A stretch of DNA of 63,273 nucleotides from Schlesneria paludicola DSM 18645 (GTDB lineage: Bacteria; Planctomycetota; Planctomycetia; Planctomycetales; Planctomycetaceae), in assembly GCA_945862235.1 (NCBI GenBank), contig CAMAYU010000013.1:1-63273 (forward strand). The letters run 5' to 3'. The notes under the pieces were generated by a model. It was not told the DNA's origin and searched no databases. It saw only the letters and a list, made by a program, of their open reading frames with translations. The translations under genes and the position numbers were made by a program. Shown one piece after another: positions 25,756 to 34,857 of this stretch (its first letter is position 1; each line of letters opens with the position of its first letter).

Positions 25756-27036
25756 TTATCGCCCGTACCAGGTGATCAGACGTGGCAGGTCACCCGCGGC
25801 GGTCAACATGTGGACGCGGCGTCGCGCGGCGTATTGGCCGAGCGCGGGCGAATACCCGTGATGGTGGTCGGCGATTGTCAGAGCTTGGATCACATCATCG
25901 GTCGTCCATTGCGACCGACCAGACGATGCGGCGAGCCAGCGTGCGAGCCACAATGTCACGGGGATGACCAGGGCCAGACTGTGAAAACCCTCGACGAACG
26001 GCACGTCGTAATAGGCCGGGCCACAGAAGTGCAGCCCCTGCACCTTCACTCGCAAGTAGCGTGTCAGGATTTCATCCTGCTCGGCGGTGAGCGGTCCGAA
26101 CGGCGCTTCGAACGTCGCGAACGGGACCGGTTTGAAAACCGACTGCAACGGCGGAGCATCGCCCCTCCCGCGCGAGAACTTCCAGATCGCACTCAACAGC
26201 CGCCAGCGACCGATCCATCCCGCCTTCAGATCGGCGGCCGTGTCCTTCCGCGCGTACTGCGCCACCAGCAACCGAAAGTACAACCGGCCGAGTCGCGTCG
26301 GTTCTTCCAGCGTCTGCGGCAGCGCGGGGACATCGGCGAGAGCGGCCTCTTGAATGATGTTGAGAAAATCGCCGAGCCGCTCGCCCTTGAGCTTGTCGAA
26401 CTTGGACATCCCCACGAGTCCCGTCCACTCGACCGCGCGTAGCAGACGAACGAGGAGCGGCGTTCGCGTTCCGGCCGCATCGGCCAGCGTCCCGTCGAGT
26501 GCCTCGACGCATTGATGAAAGTCGCGCCAATCGAGTCTCTCGACCGCATTGATCTGCGGCGGCTGGCGTTCTTCGACATCTTTCGGCACGACGGACTCGG
26601 CCAACCGGCGAATCTCCGCCTGCTGCGCGGTCATCGTCCGGCCCGCGTTCTTCACGACGGAAGGACAACTGAACCGCAGGCTCACCGCGACCGACTTGCC
26701 CGCCGGATGAAAGGCATACGGATAAATGCGACACGCCAGCGGCTTGGCCGCCTCGCCGAACTTCGCATGAATGCGGCACAGCCCCCGTTCATCAAGGAAC
26801 ACGCATCCGCCGTCCGCTTGATGACTGAGTCGCCATTGCGGGCGTCCGAACCAACCGCTCATCTTTTCGATGACCGGCTGCCCGTCCGGAATGCCATCGG
26901 CCGCCGTCCAGCCCTGCGCGAGGATGCGATCCCGTTCGACATCAGTGATCTCAATGAGATGCTGCTTGCAGCAACCGCCACAGTTGTGACAGTCCCAATT
27001 CTGAAGCACCGGCAAATCCAATCGCAACGACGCCAT
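25756..27036 (-). CDS. YkgJ-type cysteine cluster protein
   Basis: A 426-residue protein. The N-terminal cluster WDCHNCGGCCKQH (C16, C19, C22, C23) and then GGCVFLDERGLCRIHAKFG and PLACRIYPYAF give the eight-cysteine pattern of the YkgJ/FliB-like family, proposed to bind zinc or an Fe-S cluster. The C-terminal two thirds are helical and family-specific to long planctomycete members; no further motif recognised. It is a single gene, separated by 147 bp from kdsD on the same strand. Cellular role is unknown. Confidence 0.82.
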   Translation of the reverse strand: MASLRLDLPVLQNWDCHNCGGCCKQHLIEITDVERDRILAQGWTAADGIPDGQPVIEKMSGWFGRPQWRLSHQADGGCVFLDERGLCRIHAKFGEAAKPLACRIYPYAFHPAGKSVAVSLRFSCPSVVKNAGRTMTAQQAEIRRLAESVVPKDVEERQPPQINAVERLDWRDFHQCVEALDGTLADAAGTRTPLLVRLLRAVEWTGLVGMSKFDKLKGERLGDFLNIIQEAALADVPALPQTLEEPTRLGRLYFRLLVAQYARKDTAADLKAGWIGRWRLLSAIWKFSRGRGDAPPLQSVFKPVPFATFEAPFGPLTAEQDEILTRYLRVKVQGLHFCGPAYYDVPFVEGFHSLALVIPVTLWLARWLAASSGRSQWTTDDVIQALTIADHHHGYSPALGQYAARRRVHMLTAAGDLPRLITWYGR

Positions 27037-27190
27037 GCTGATCCCGTGACTGCTGATCCCAAATTCGAAACGCCACCTCGGCGGCAGTTGTACTCCACGC
27101 AGTCCAGATCACCACACCAACCCGAAGCGTGAGCGTGGAGACTGCGTGAGCAAGTCTTACCGATCCGTACCGTTTGATGTTGCACAAAAA

Positions 27191-27290
27191 GTAGGTTGGG
27201 ACCAGCGGCGCTTCGCCGCGCCGGCCCAACTATAATTTCTTGATGATTCCCAATGCTGGGCCGGCGCTCGAAGCGAGCCGGTCCCACCCG
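27191..27290. repeat. Dispersed repeat family G, intergenic copy
   Basis: GTAGGTTGGGACCAGCGGCG on the left and CGAAGCGAGCCGGTCCCACC on the right, about 100 bp. It matches the copy translated inside the DUF1549/1553 gene (10154-10254), mostly in the opposite orientation. It lies in the 351-bp gap between the YkgJ-type gene and trpB (27037-27387), which holds no gene otherwise. Confidence 0.85.
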
Positions 27291-27387
27291 GCGTCGAAAT
27301 CGGCGATGGTCTCGATGTTTCACTCACACGAGTTGAACATTGTTTCCCCGTTTCCAATAATCGCACCCCCCGAATGACTTCCCCCCA

Positions 27388-28638
27388 ATGGTCGTGACCC
27401 CACCGAGCCAATCCATGTCGAATGCCCAGCCACAAAGTCGTGCCACTTCTCAAGTCCCCGATGCCGAGGGACGGTTTGGAGAGTTCGGGCGCCGGTTCGT
27501 TCCCGAGACGCTCATGCACGCGCTCGAAGAGCTGACCGTCGAGTACCAGCGGGCGATGCAAGACCCCGAGTTCAATCGCCGCCTGAACGAGATGTTGCGA
27601 ACCTTCGTCGGTCGTCCCAACCCGCTCTATTTTGCCGAGCGACTGTCCGAAGAGTGCGGTGGTGCCCGGATCTTCTTCAAGCGAGAAGACCTGAACCACA
27701 CGGGTGCTCACAAGATCAACAACACGATCGGTCAGGCACTGCTCACACTGCGCATGGGCAAGACACGCGTGATCGCCGAAACGGGAGCGGGTCAGCACGG
27801 CGTTGCCACTGCGACGGCCTGTGCCCGGTTCGGTTTGCCGTGCGTCGTCTACATGGGTGAGGAAGACATCCGCCGCCAAAAGTTGAACGTCTTCATCATG
27901 AAGACGATGGGTGCGGAAGTCCGTCCGGTGACGAGCGGTTCGCGGACGTTGCGCGATGCGATCAACGAGGCCATGCGCGACTGGATGGCCTCCGTCGAGA
28001 ACACGCACTACATCCTTGGCTCGGTCGTCGGACCACATCCGTTTCCGATGATCGTGCGCGACTTCCAATCGGTGATCGGACGCGAAGCTCGACAGCAATG
28101 CCTCGAAACAATCGGTCGCCTGCCGGATGAAGTCGTCGCGTGCGTCGGCGGCGGCTCGAACTCGGCCGGGATGTTCCATCCGTTCGTCGATGATGTCGGT
28201 GTCGAACTGACGGGTGTTGAAGCGGGAGGACGCGGCGACAAAGCGGGAGATCACGCGAGTACGCTCAGCTTCGGCACGAAAGGCGTCCTGCACGGCAGCT
28301 ACAGCTACGTGCTGCAAGATGAGGACGGCCAGACGATGGATGTCCATTCGATCTCGGCGGGACTCGACTATCCCGGCGTCGGTCCCGAACACAGCTACTG
28401 GCACGACACGGGCCGCGTGAAGTACGTCAAGATTCGCGACAACCAGGCGCTGGAGACCGTGGGCAAGGTCGCTCGCATGGAAGGGATCTTGCCCGCGTTG
28501 GAGAGTTCCCACGCGATTGCCTACGCGCTGGAGCAAGCGAAACGCCGATCACCTGATGAAGTCATCGTCGTCTGCCTGTCGGGACGCGGCGACAAGGATG
28601 TGAATGAAGTCGCCCAGCTCACCGGACGAGTGCTGTAA
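27388..28638 (+). CDS. trpB: Tryptophan synthase beta subunit
   Basis: A 416-residue PLP enzyme that joins indole and serine to make tryptophan. Signature [16 protein letters not shown] (PLP lysine K109), [32 protein letters not shown] (phosphate-binding loop) and the C-terminal LSGRGDKDV. Length fits TrpB1. A second ATG at 27415 (MSNAQP) would shorten it by 9 residues; the first 25 residues are not conserved in the family. trpA follows 138 bp on, so alpha and beta subunits are likely made from one transcript, with a long hairpin between. No other trp gene is in the window. Confidence 0.97.
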   Translation: MVVTPPSQSMSNAQPQSRATSQVPDAEGRFGEFGRRFVPETLMHALEELTVEYQRAMQDPEFNRRLNEMLRTFVGRPNPLYFAERLSEECGGARIFFKREDLNHTGAHKINNTIGQALLTLRMGKTRVIAETGAGQHGVATATACARFGLPCVVYMGEEDIRRQKLNVFIMKTMGAEVRPVTSGSRTLRDAINEAMRDWMASVENTHYILGSVVGPHPFPMIVRDFQSVIGREARQQCLETIGRLPDEVVACVGGGSNSAGMFHPFVDDVGVELTGVEAGGRGDKAGDHASTLSFGTKGVLHGSYSYVLQDEDGQTMDVHSISAGLDYPGVGPEHSYWHDTGRVKYVKIRDNQALETVGKVARMEGILPALESSHAIAYALEQAKRRSPDEVIVVCLSGRGDKDVNEVAQLTGRVL

Positions 28639-28664
28639 GGCGAGCGGCATTCCGATGTAAATCA

Positions 28665-28739
28665 AAGCCTGACGCGCATCAAAGCCTGATGCGCAAGCGA
28701 AGGATGAATGCCCGCAGCCTTCGCTCCGCGTCAGGCTTC
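28665..28739. repeat. Dispersed repeat family H between trpB and trpA
   Basis: AAGCCTGACGCG and CGCGTCAGGCTT are outer arms; a second unit AAGCCTGATGCGCAAGCGAA lies inside. A 24-bp fragment with two mismatches recurs inside the HlyD-like gene at 34311-34334. The structure occupies the trpB-trpA spacer and might set the ratio of the two subunits. Confidence 0.8.
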
Positions 28740-28776
28740 AATGACCAACCGACAATCTTCCCAGAAAGCCTGATCC

Positions 28777-29607
28777 GTGACTCAAGCCTCGCGCATCGCC
28801 CAAGTGTTTGCTCAACGCGCCCAACAGCGGCAGCTCGCGTTCATGCCGTTCATTGCGGCGGGCGATCCCGACATGACGACGACCGGCCGCTTGATCCAAG
28901 AACTGGCGAAGGCGGGCGCGGACCTCATCGAAGTCGGCTTTCCGTACAGCGACCCCATCGCCGATGGGCCGGTGATTCAAAGCTCCTACACGCGGGCACT
29001 CAACAAGCACTTGAAGTTGAAGGATATTTTCAGCGGCGTCACGGCGGTCAGTTCGTCAGTGAGTTGTCCGCTCGTCGCGATGGTCTCGTACTCGATCATC
29101 TTTCGGACGGGAACCGAATCGTTCGTGATGCAGGCGCGCGAGGCTGGTTTCGCCGGTTTGATCGTTCCCGATTTGCCGGGCGATGAAGCGGCTGAGTTCG
29201 CGGCGCTGGTCGCTCGCCACGAGATGGACCTCATTCAACTGGTCGCGCCCACGACGCCGGTCGATCGCGCCGCGCGAATTCTCAAAAACGCCACGGGCTT
29301 CGTGTACTGCATCGCCGTCGCTGGGACAACCGGCGCGCGAGCCGAACTGGCTCCACAACTCGCCGACATGTTGAAGTCACTCCGCAATCAGACCTCGCTG
29401 CCTCTGGCCGTCGGCTTCGGGATCAGCAGTCCCGAGCAAGTCGATCAACTGCGTGGACTGGCCGACGGCGTGATCGTCGGCTCAGCCATCGTACGACACC
29501 TCGAAGCACTGGCCAGCGACAGCACCCCGGCCCACATGGATGCCGTTATGAAGCAGATCGCCGAGTACGCTGGCAGCATCGCGCGAGCCGCTCACGCTGC
29601 ACGTTGA
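28777..29607 (+). CDS. trpA: Tryptophan synthase alpha subunit
   Basis: A 276-residue TIM-barrel subunit that cleaves indole-3-glycerol phosphate to indole. Catalytic Glu52 (LIEVGFPYSDP) and Asp63 (IADGPVIQ) are present; FMPFIAAGDPD is at 22-32 and GFGISSPEQV with DGVIVGSAIV forms the phosphate site at the C-terminus. GTG start at 28777; no strong Shine-Dalgarno. Its 3' end overlaps the convergent NUDIX gene by 16 bp. Confidence 0.96.
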   Translation: MTQASRIAQVFAQRAQQRQLAFMPFIAAGDPDMTTTGRLIQELAKAGADLIEVGFPYSDPIADGPVIQSSYTRALNKHLKLKDIFSGVTAVSSSVSCPLVAMVSYSIIFRTGTESFVMQAREAGFAGLIVPDLPGDEAAEFAALVARHEMDLIQLVAPTTPVDRAARILKNATGFVYCIAVAGTTGARAELAPQLADMLKSLRNQTSLPLAVGFGISSPEQVDQLRGLADGVIVGSAIVRHLEALASDSTPAHMDAVMKQIAEYAGSIARAAHAAR

Positions 29608-30239
29608 GCGGCGATGAAGTACAGCCCGGCATAGACCTTCGGGTCGATCAGTTTTCCCGCCGTGACTTGTTCGACCAGCCAGCGCTTGATCGTTCTCAGC
29701 TTCGGAGCGTGAACTTCGATCTGTTCGTGTTCGACGCCCCCACCCGCCTCGACTTTGCTGACACTCCGCGCGAAGAAGTATGAGATCACCTCGGATGTCA
29801 AACCGGGCGACGAGGGACAATCGGCGAGATGTTCGAGTTGCTCGGCGTGATAGCCGGTCTCTTCGATCAGTTCGCGCAACGCCGACCGCGCGAACGCTTC
29901 ATCCTGCTGACCGGGCACGTCACCGCTGAGTCCCGCCGGGAGATCGATCACACGACAACCGACCGCCGGGCGGAACTGATCGGTCAACACAAACTCCCGC
30001 GCGTCGGTGACGGCGATCACTGCGACCGCCCCGCGCGCGTTGCTCCGCTCGACGAACTCCCAGCGTCCCTCACGAACCAGCCGCAGAAATTTCCCTTTGC
30101 CCAACACCTCGCGATTTTGCTTCTTGGCCAAGATGATTTCCTTCCGAAACACTTCGTGTGATGTAAGGCCCTTGATGAGTCGCCAGACTACAGTCCCCGT
30201 GCGGGACGGCAAGCGATGCTCGTCGCGTCTGTATGTCAT
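29592..30239 (-). CDS. NUDIX hydrolase (ADP-ribose pyrophosphatase-like)
   Basis: A 215-residue NUDIX protein. The Nudix box is present with E-x7-RELIEETGY (DEAFARSALRELIEETGYHA); upstream FRPAVGCRVIDLPAGL is the pattern of ADP-ribose/GDP-mannose pyrophosphatases. The box has a slightly irregular Gly spacing. Substrate cannot be fixed from sequence. Start is uncertain: ATG at 30239 leaves only 18 bp to the divergent aldo/keto reductase start, while GTG at 30152 (VFRKEIILAKK) leaves room for promoters and fits the family N-terminus better. The stop overlaps the trpA stop region. Confidence 0.82.
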   Translation of the reverse strand: MTYRRDEHRLPSRTGTVVWRLIKGLTSHEVFRKEIILAKKQNREVLGKGKFLRLVREGRWEFVERSNARGAVAVIAVTDAREFVLTDQFRPAVGCRVIDLPAGLSGDVPGQQDEAFARSALRELIEETGYHAEQLEHLADCPSSPGLTSEVISYFFARSVSKVEAGGGVEHEQIEVHAPKLRTIKRWLVEQVTAGKLIDPKVYAGLYFIAAQRAA

Positions 30240-30257
30240 ATCGACTTGGAAACACTC

Positions 30258-31226
30258 ATGACTCTGCCCCTTCGTGAAATCGCCGACACCGGAATTCGAG
30301 TTACTCCCATCGCGTTGGGTTGCTGGCCGATTGCTGGTGTCACCAGTCTGAATGTGACCGAGGCGAACAGCCTCGCCACGTTGCAGGCGGCGGTGGACAG
30401 CGGCATCAATTTCTTGGACTCCGCGTACTGCTATGGCCTGCACGGGGAGAGCGATCTCCTGATTGCCCGCGCGCTGGGGCATCGTCGCGATGAATTGGTT
30501 ATTGCGACCAAGGGCGGCATTCACTGGGAGAATGGCATCCAAGTGAAAGACGGTCGGTCCGAGACCTTACTCCGTCAGTGCGACGAAAGCCTGACCCGTC
30601 TGAACACCGACCGGATCGACCTCTTCTATCTCCACGCTCCCGACCCGAAGACGCCGCTGGCGGAGTCCGCCGCCGCGATGAAGCAACTGCTTGACGCAGG
30701 CAAGATTCGCAGCGTCGGGCTTTCCAACGCGAGTCGCGAACAGCTCGCCGAGTTTCATGCCGTCTGCCCGCTCGCCGCGTATCAGCCGCACTACAACATG
30801 CTGCAGCGTGAGATCGAAGCGTCCCAGTTGCCGTGGTGCGTCGAACACGGAGTCTCCGTGATGATCTATTGGCCGCTGATGAAGGGCCTGCTGGCGGGAA
30901 AACTGCCGCGCGACTTTCACTTCGATCCGAAGGACGGTCGTCGCAAGTACCCGATGTTCCAAGGGGACGAGTGGCAAAAGAACCAAGACTTCCTGGACGC
31001 TCTCCGTCCGATTGCACTCGAAGCGGAAACGACCGTCGCGCAAGTCGTCTTGAACTGGACGATCCAGCGCGCAGGGATCACGGTCGCGCTGTGCGGAGCC
31101 AAGCGACCGGAGCAGATTCAAGACAACGCCGCCGCGATGACGTGGAGTCTCGCGCCGGACCAGATCGCGCGCATCGACCAAGCGATCGCCGCGCGCGGGC
31201 CGGTGGTGTCGCGCGCGGCGGTGTAA
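30258..31226 (+). CDS. Aldo/keto reductase
   Basis: A 322-residue AKR-superfamily NADPH-dependent oxidoreductase. The catalytic tetrad is visible: D54 and Y59 (FLDSAYCYG), K85 (IATKGG) and H126 (FYLHAPD). NADP-binding segments VGLSNASREQL and GAKRPEQIQDN are at the expected places. Start is set at ATG 30258 (MTLPLREIADTG) instead of the longer frame at 30216, since the family begins there. Substrate unknown. Divergent from the NUDIX gene. Confidence 0.93.
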   Translation: MTLPLREIADTGIRVTPIALGCWPIAGVTSLNVTEANSLATLQAAVDSGINFLDSAYCYGLHGESDLLIARALGHRRDELVIATKGGIHWENGIQVKDGRSETLLRQCDESLTRLNTDRIDLFYLHAPDPKTPLAESAAAMKQLLDAGKIRSVGLSNASREQLAEFHAVCPLAAYQPHYNMLQREIEASQLPWCVEHGVSVMIYWPLMKGLLAGKLPRDFHFDPKDGRRKYPMFQGDEWQKNQDFLDALRPIALEAETTVAQVVLNWTIQRAGITVALCGAKRPEQIQDNAAAMTWSLAPDQIARIDQAIAARGPVVSRAAV

Positions 31227-31448
31227 TGCGACCGGCCAGTGTTCGCATCCCCGTAGGATGGACGCCTCACACACCACCTCATTGCCAATCGGCCGCTTCT
31301 GCCGACAGCGCGGCGTCCACGGAACTTCAATCATTTTTGATTCAGCCACAGAGTCTGCCCGGTCGATACGGTTGACAGGCTGACTGTCTGAGGATGGCTC
31401 GGCCTTGTCGTTCATTCTCTGAATGTCGCTCGTGGTTGAGTTCGTTCC

Positions 31449-33086
31449 GTGCCCTTGACTCGCGCATCGCTGACTCGCGGATTGCTGTGCCACAGTGCTG
31501 TCGTCGCGCGACTGTGGCTGATCGGCGCGCTGCTTCCGTTCATCCTGTCGAGCGGTTGCGTCGGCAACTCCCGCCGGTCGATGACTCATTTTCTACCGTC
31601 GGTGTCGCAAACGTGGTGGCCGGGAACGCGCGAGGAATTGATTGAGCCAACGGTACCTGACGAGCCATCTGTCACAGCGAACATCGCGACGGCGGCCGAT
31701 CCGCAGGAAGAGACACGAGACGAGAACACGCTCAGGCCAAACGGCCTCGTCAACATGCAACGCAAGCCACAGGTCAAGGGGGACGGCTCGGTGACGGCTC
31801 ATGGCGGTGGACGTGTGGCCTTGCCGCCGACTGAGAATGAGCGACAAGCGGCTCGTCGCGAATTAGCTGCGGCCAACTCAACGGGTTCAGCGGGGACCGA
31901 CGACGGCGACGATCAACTCGAACGTCTGAAGGCCGCATTGAACGAAGACGCGCATCGCACGGCGACCGTGAATCCCGCAGTGACGGCTTCGAGCGAAGTG
32001 CGGGCGCGAGTCGATTCGTTGCTCAACCGTGCGCGACGCCTGTTCGATGTCGGACAACTTTCTGACGCCAAACAAACCGCGCAGTTGGCTCAAGAATTGG
32101 GTGAGACCGCGCGACTCGACTTCGCCCCTGACGAGGACCGGCCGATCGACCTCGTTCACCAGATCGATGATCAGTTACAGGCATCCCAAGCTGCGGTGGC
32201 AGGCGACGCTCGGCAGGAGTCGATGGGAAACGACATCGCCGCCAGCCCCTCGTCCCGTGCTGCGTTCAAGTCGTCTTCGACCGGCGCGACCCTTCCCGCA
32301 CAGACCGCCGCTGCAAACGAAGAAGCCGAAGCCACGAACGGCCGTTCGTGGTTGCGCGGTCGCGGCATCAACGTCTTTCGCCGTGATGCGAAGTCGTCTG
32401 CGACCGATTCCGAACAGATCCAAGACCCCCTCACCCCCAGCCCCTCTCCCCGCAAAGGTGGGGCAACGGGAGAGTTTGCAGATCGGCTTTCGTCTCCGGT
32501 GACATCGAACGGCGCTGTCGAGATCACCGCCGCTCCAACTCGGATCGCGGCGGACTTCACTCCCGACATCGAATCCGATGTTCAAGCTGAGACCGATTCA
32601 CACGTCGCCGTCGTGCAAGCCAATCGCAGCATGGCACTCGCGAGAATCGGCTCGACGCCGCAGGCAATGCGCGATGACCTCGATGCGTCGAACGTTGCTC
32701 GTGAACCTGACGAGTTCGGGACTCACACGGATTCATCGTCCACGTTGCCCACTCACGACGATGCGCGAAGCTCCGGCCGATCCGATGACAATTGGACCGA
32801 GCGAACAGCGCGTGGCGACTCGACCGATGAGGCGTTCGCGTTGCGGGACAGCACCGCATCGGATGACGGCCCGCGATTGCTGGTCGATGACGCGGTCACG
32901 GCTCCCCCCACGTTGGAAGAGGTGCGTCCGATGTCACCGTTCCGCAACGTGGCCCGCGCGACAAAGTCCGCTCGCCCCGCCCGCGCCGAACAGCACGAAC
33001 CGCGCGTCTCCGCAACCGGCTGGGCCATCGCCAGCGCCGTCTTGATTGTGTGCAGCCTGCTGGCGATTACGTTTTACCGCCGGTAA
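31449..33086 (+). CDS. Hypothetical lipoprotein with C-terminal TM segment
   Basis: A 545-residue protein, GTG start. The N-terminus has a lipobox (PFILSSGC, Cys37). Residues about 180-240 form a helical repeat (VDSLLNRARRLFDVGQLSDAKQTAQLAQ) like those seen in large planctomycete TPR-type proteins. The rest is low-complexity and Ser/Asp/Thr-rich. The C-terminus is one TM helix (about 520-541, WAIASAVLIVCSLLAITFY) and a short basic tail. Residues 326-341 (DPLTPSPSPRKGGATG) are the translation of a CTCACCCCC-type palindrome (32424-32474). Function unknown; an envelope protein is likely. Confidence 0.7.
   Translation: MPLTRASLTRGLLCHSAVVARLWLIGALLPFILSSGCVGNSRRSMTHFLPSVSQTWWPGTREELIEPTVPDEPSVTANIATAADPQEETRDENTLRPNGLVNMQRKPQVKGDGSVTAHGGGRVALPPTENERQAARRELAAANSTGSAGTDDGDDQLERLKAALNEDAHRTATVNPAVTASSEVRARVDSLLNRARRLFDVGQLSDAKQTAQLAQELGETARLDFAPDEDRPIDLVHQIDDQLQASQAAVAGDARQESMGNDIAASPSSRAAFKSSSTGATLPAQTAAANEEAEATNGRSWLRGRGINVFRRDAKSSATDSEQIQDPLTPSPSPRKGGATGEFADRLSSPVTSNGAVEITAAPTRIAADFTPDIESDVQAETDSHVAVVQANRSMALARIGSTPQAMRDDLDASNVAREPDEFGTHTDSSSTLPTHDDARSSGRSDDNWTERTARGDSTDEAFALRDSTASDDGPRLLVDDAVTAPPTLEEVRPMSPFRNVARATKSARPARAEQHEPRVSATGWAIASAVLIVCSLLAITFYRR
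32424..32474. repeat. CCCTCACCCCCAGCCCCTCT-type repeat inside a coding gene
   Basis: GACCCCCTCACCCCCAGCCC then CTCTCCCCGCAAAGG and TGGGGCAACGGG. This GC-skewed motif is known as a widespread dispersed repeat in many bacteria. Here it is in frame and translated in the lipoprotein gene. Confidence 0.65.
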
Positions 33087-33141
33087 GAAATGCGGGGCGT
33101 CTTGCTCGCTGATACCCCGCGCGGCAGAGAGTGAGAGGTTT

Positions 33142-33206
33142 CTGAGCGGGGCGGCGTTAGCCCCCCGGTTCTTCCATCCAGTAAGGGCTTACGCCGCCTC
33201 GTTCAG
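33142..33206. repeat. Dispersed repeat family F, copy 1
   Basis: CTGAGCGGGGCGGCGTTAGC on the left and CTTACGCCGCCTCGTTCAG on the right. Related copies are at 52447-52527 (intergenic) and 39928-39993 (inside a gene). It lies between convergent genes. Confidence 0.8.
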
Positions 33207-33246
33207 TGGTCTGATCAAGGACCGCGCGAAAGCTCGCACCGGTGCT

Positions 33247-34656
33247 TTACGACTCCGGCGGTGGCTCGACCAACCTCGCAGAGCGAGTTCGTTGGCGGGC
33301 CAGTTCCTCGGCAAGCGATCTCTCCAGCGAGACCGTGACGGCGGCACCTTCAAACAGGACATCGAGGTTCGTCAGGACGACGCGGTCGCTCGGCGCGAGG
33401 CCACTCGTGATGAGGGCCATTCCGTTCAGGATGCGACTGACGACGACCGGTTGCTGCGTCACCTTGCCGTCTCGTTCGACGAAGATGCGACCGTTGGAGA
33501 CGGCATCGCGCGGGACGGCGAGTATCCGCTTCAGCACCGGTCCCTCCACGCGCGCGTGAACGAATGTGCCCGGTAACAGGGGAGTCACTTGCGTCGTGTT
33601 CTCGACCCGAATGAAGACCGTGGCCGTGCGCGTCTGCTCGTCCGCCTTGGGCGAGACGCGGACGACGTGCCCCGTCCAACGCGGCTTGGAGGTTTCGTTC
33701 TCGGCCAGTTCGACGGCCGGATAACGCCGTTCGAGAACATCGGGGAGGAGCTTCGTGTAGTCATCGAGCGTGACGGCGAGCGGGATCTCGACTTCAGAGT
33801 CCGCCGTGATCGTGACGAGCGGCTCACCGACGCGCACGTACTGACCTCGCTCCACATGGACCGTGCTGAGGACACCATCGAACGGCGGGCGAACAAACGT
33901 CCGCGCCAGATCGAGCGTGCTGAGTTTGAGGTCGGTTGTGTGGCTCTCGATCATCCGCTGAGTCTGCTCGCGCCGCAGCGGGAGCAGATCGCGTTCGTTG
34001 TGGCTTTGGACTTTGGCTTTCTCGTGCTGCCGCAGTTCCATCTGTGCCCGCCGCAGATCGCTTTCGGTGTTGATCCCTTGCTCACGCAGTTTGGACGTTT
34101 TTTTGTACTCGCGTTCCGAGTCCTCCCAATCGGCAACGATCTTCTCGTAGATGCGGGCGAGGTTCGCCTCTTCCTGCTCGATCCGATTCAAATCGGATTG
34201 GTCCGCAGACAACCGATGCCGCGCCGCCGCGACACGTTCTTCGTAGGAACTCGGATCGATCCGGACGAGCAAATCGCCGTCAGGATTTTCAACGCGGCTG
34301 TCTTCGATAGAAGCCTGAAGCGCAAGCGAAGGATCCGCCGAACGTGGTCCTTTCACCTTCAGGCCGACCTTGAGTTGCGGGAGAATCTGCGAGACCTCAC
34401 CCGCCACTTGAGCCGACAAGACAACTTCTTTCTCGGGGCGAGCGGTGCCGAACGCATTGACGATCTCACCCAGATCGACCGGCTGCACCGTGAAGGTCTC
34501 GACGTTGTACTGGCGGTTGGAAGCGGCTTTCAGTTCCGGTGGCTTCCGCAACTGAGCCAGCCCGTAACTCCCGGCCGCTCCCGCTGCCAACACGAGTGCA
34601 GAGAGCAGCACCGACTTGAGCAAGCGGCGATCAGCGGGAGGTTGATGAGTCGTCAC
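33247..34656 (-). CDS. HlyD/RND-type membrane-fusion (adaptor) protein
   Basis: A 469-residue periplasmic adaptor. GTG start at 34656 (VTTHQPPADRRLLKSVLL) gives one N-terminal TM (about 12-32). Then a first lipoyl half (VEIVNAFGTARPEKEVVLSAQVAG-like), a long coiled-coil hairpin (about 125-230: SYEERVAAARHRLSADQSDLNRIEQEEANLARIYEK), the second lipoyl half (ARTFVRPPFDGVLSTVHVERGQYV) and beta-barrel domain. Such proteins bridge inner-membrane pumps to outer-membrane channels. No pump gene is adjacent, so the partner is elsewhere. Residues about 108-116 (DPSLALQAS) are translated from a fragment of repeat H, inserted just where the first lipoyl half meets the coiled coil. Confidence 0.85.
   Translation of the reverse strand: MTTHQPPADRRLLKSVLLSALVLAAGAAGSYGLAQLRKPPELKAASNRQYNVETFTVQPVDLGEIVNAFGTARPEKEVVLSAQVAGEVSQILPQLKVGLKVKGPRSADPSLALQASIEDSRVENPDGDLLVRIDPSSYEERVAAARHRLSADQSDLNRIEQEEANLARIYEKIVADWEDSEREYKKTSKLREQGINTESDLRRAQMELRQHEKAKVQSHNERDLLPLRREQTQRMIESHTTDLKLSTLDLARTFVRPPFDGVLSTVHVERGQYVRVGEPLVTITADSEVEIPLAVTLDDYTKLLPDVLERRYPAVELAENETSKPRWTGHVVRVSPKADEQTRTATVFIRVENTTQVTPLLPGTFVHARVEGPVLKRILAVPRDAVSNGRIFVERDGKVTQQPVVVSRILNGMALITSGLAPSDRVVLTNLDVLFEGAAVTVSLERSLAEELARQRTRSARLVEPPPES
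34311..34334. repeat. Fragment of repeat family H inside a coding gene
   Basis: AAGCCTGAAGCGCAAGCGAA followed by GGAT; near-identical to 28682-28705. It is in frame in the HlyD-like gene. Confidence 0.7.
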
Positions 34657-34770
34657 GAAAAATGTCTCGGAATGGAATCGGCGTTTGGCAGAACGATGTT
34701 TTGCAGGACTGATGTTTTGCAGGACTATAGATGCGGGGGCGAGTCTTGCTGGAACGCATTCTAGCCTCGA

Positions 34771-34847
34771 AAAACCAGCCCGACGCACAAGCGAGGGCTT
34801 CACCGTCATCAAAGGTCCAGCCCTCGCTTGCGCGTCGGGCTAGTTTT
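34771..34847. repeat. Dispersed repeat family E, copy 2
   Basis: AAAACCAGCCCGACGCACAA on the left and TTGCGCGTCGGGCTAGTTTT on the right. It is close to 21011-21083, including the flank TTTTGAAATG. It lies just upstream of the adaptor gene and 11 bp from the aroB stop. Confidence 0.85.
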
Positions 34848-34857
34848 GAAATGCGAA

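Noticed and set aside
27157..28536. A 459-residue minus-strand frame across trpB
   Set aside because: trpB on the plus strand has all catalytic motifs; the opposite frame has none and is a codon-bias shadow.
33589..34764. A 391-residue plus-strand frame opposite the HlyD-like gene
   Set aside because: No recognisable domain; it is the complement of a clear adaptor protein.
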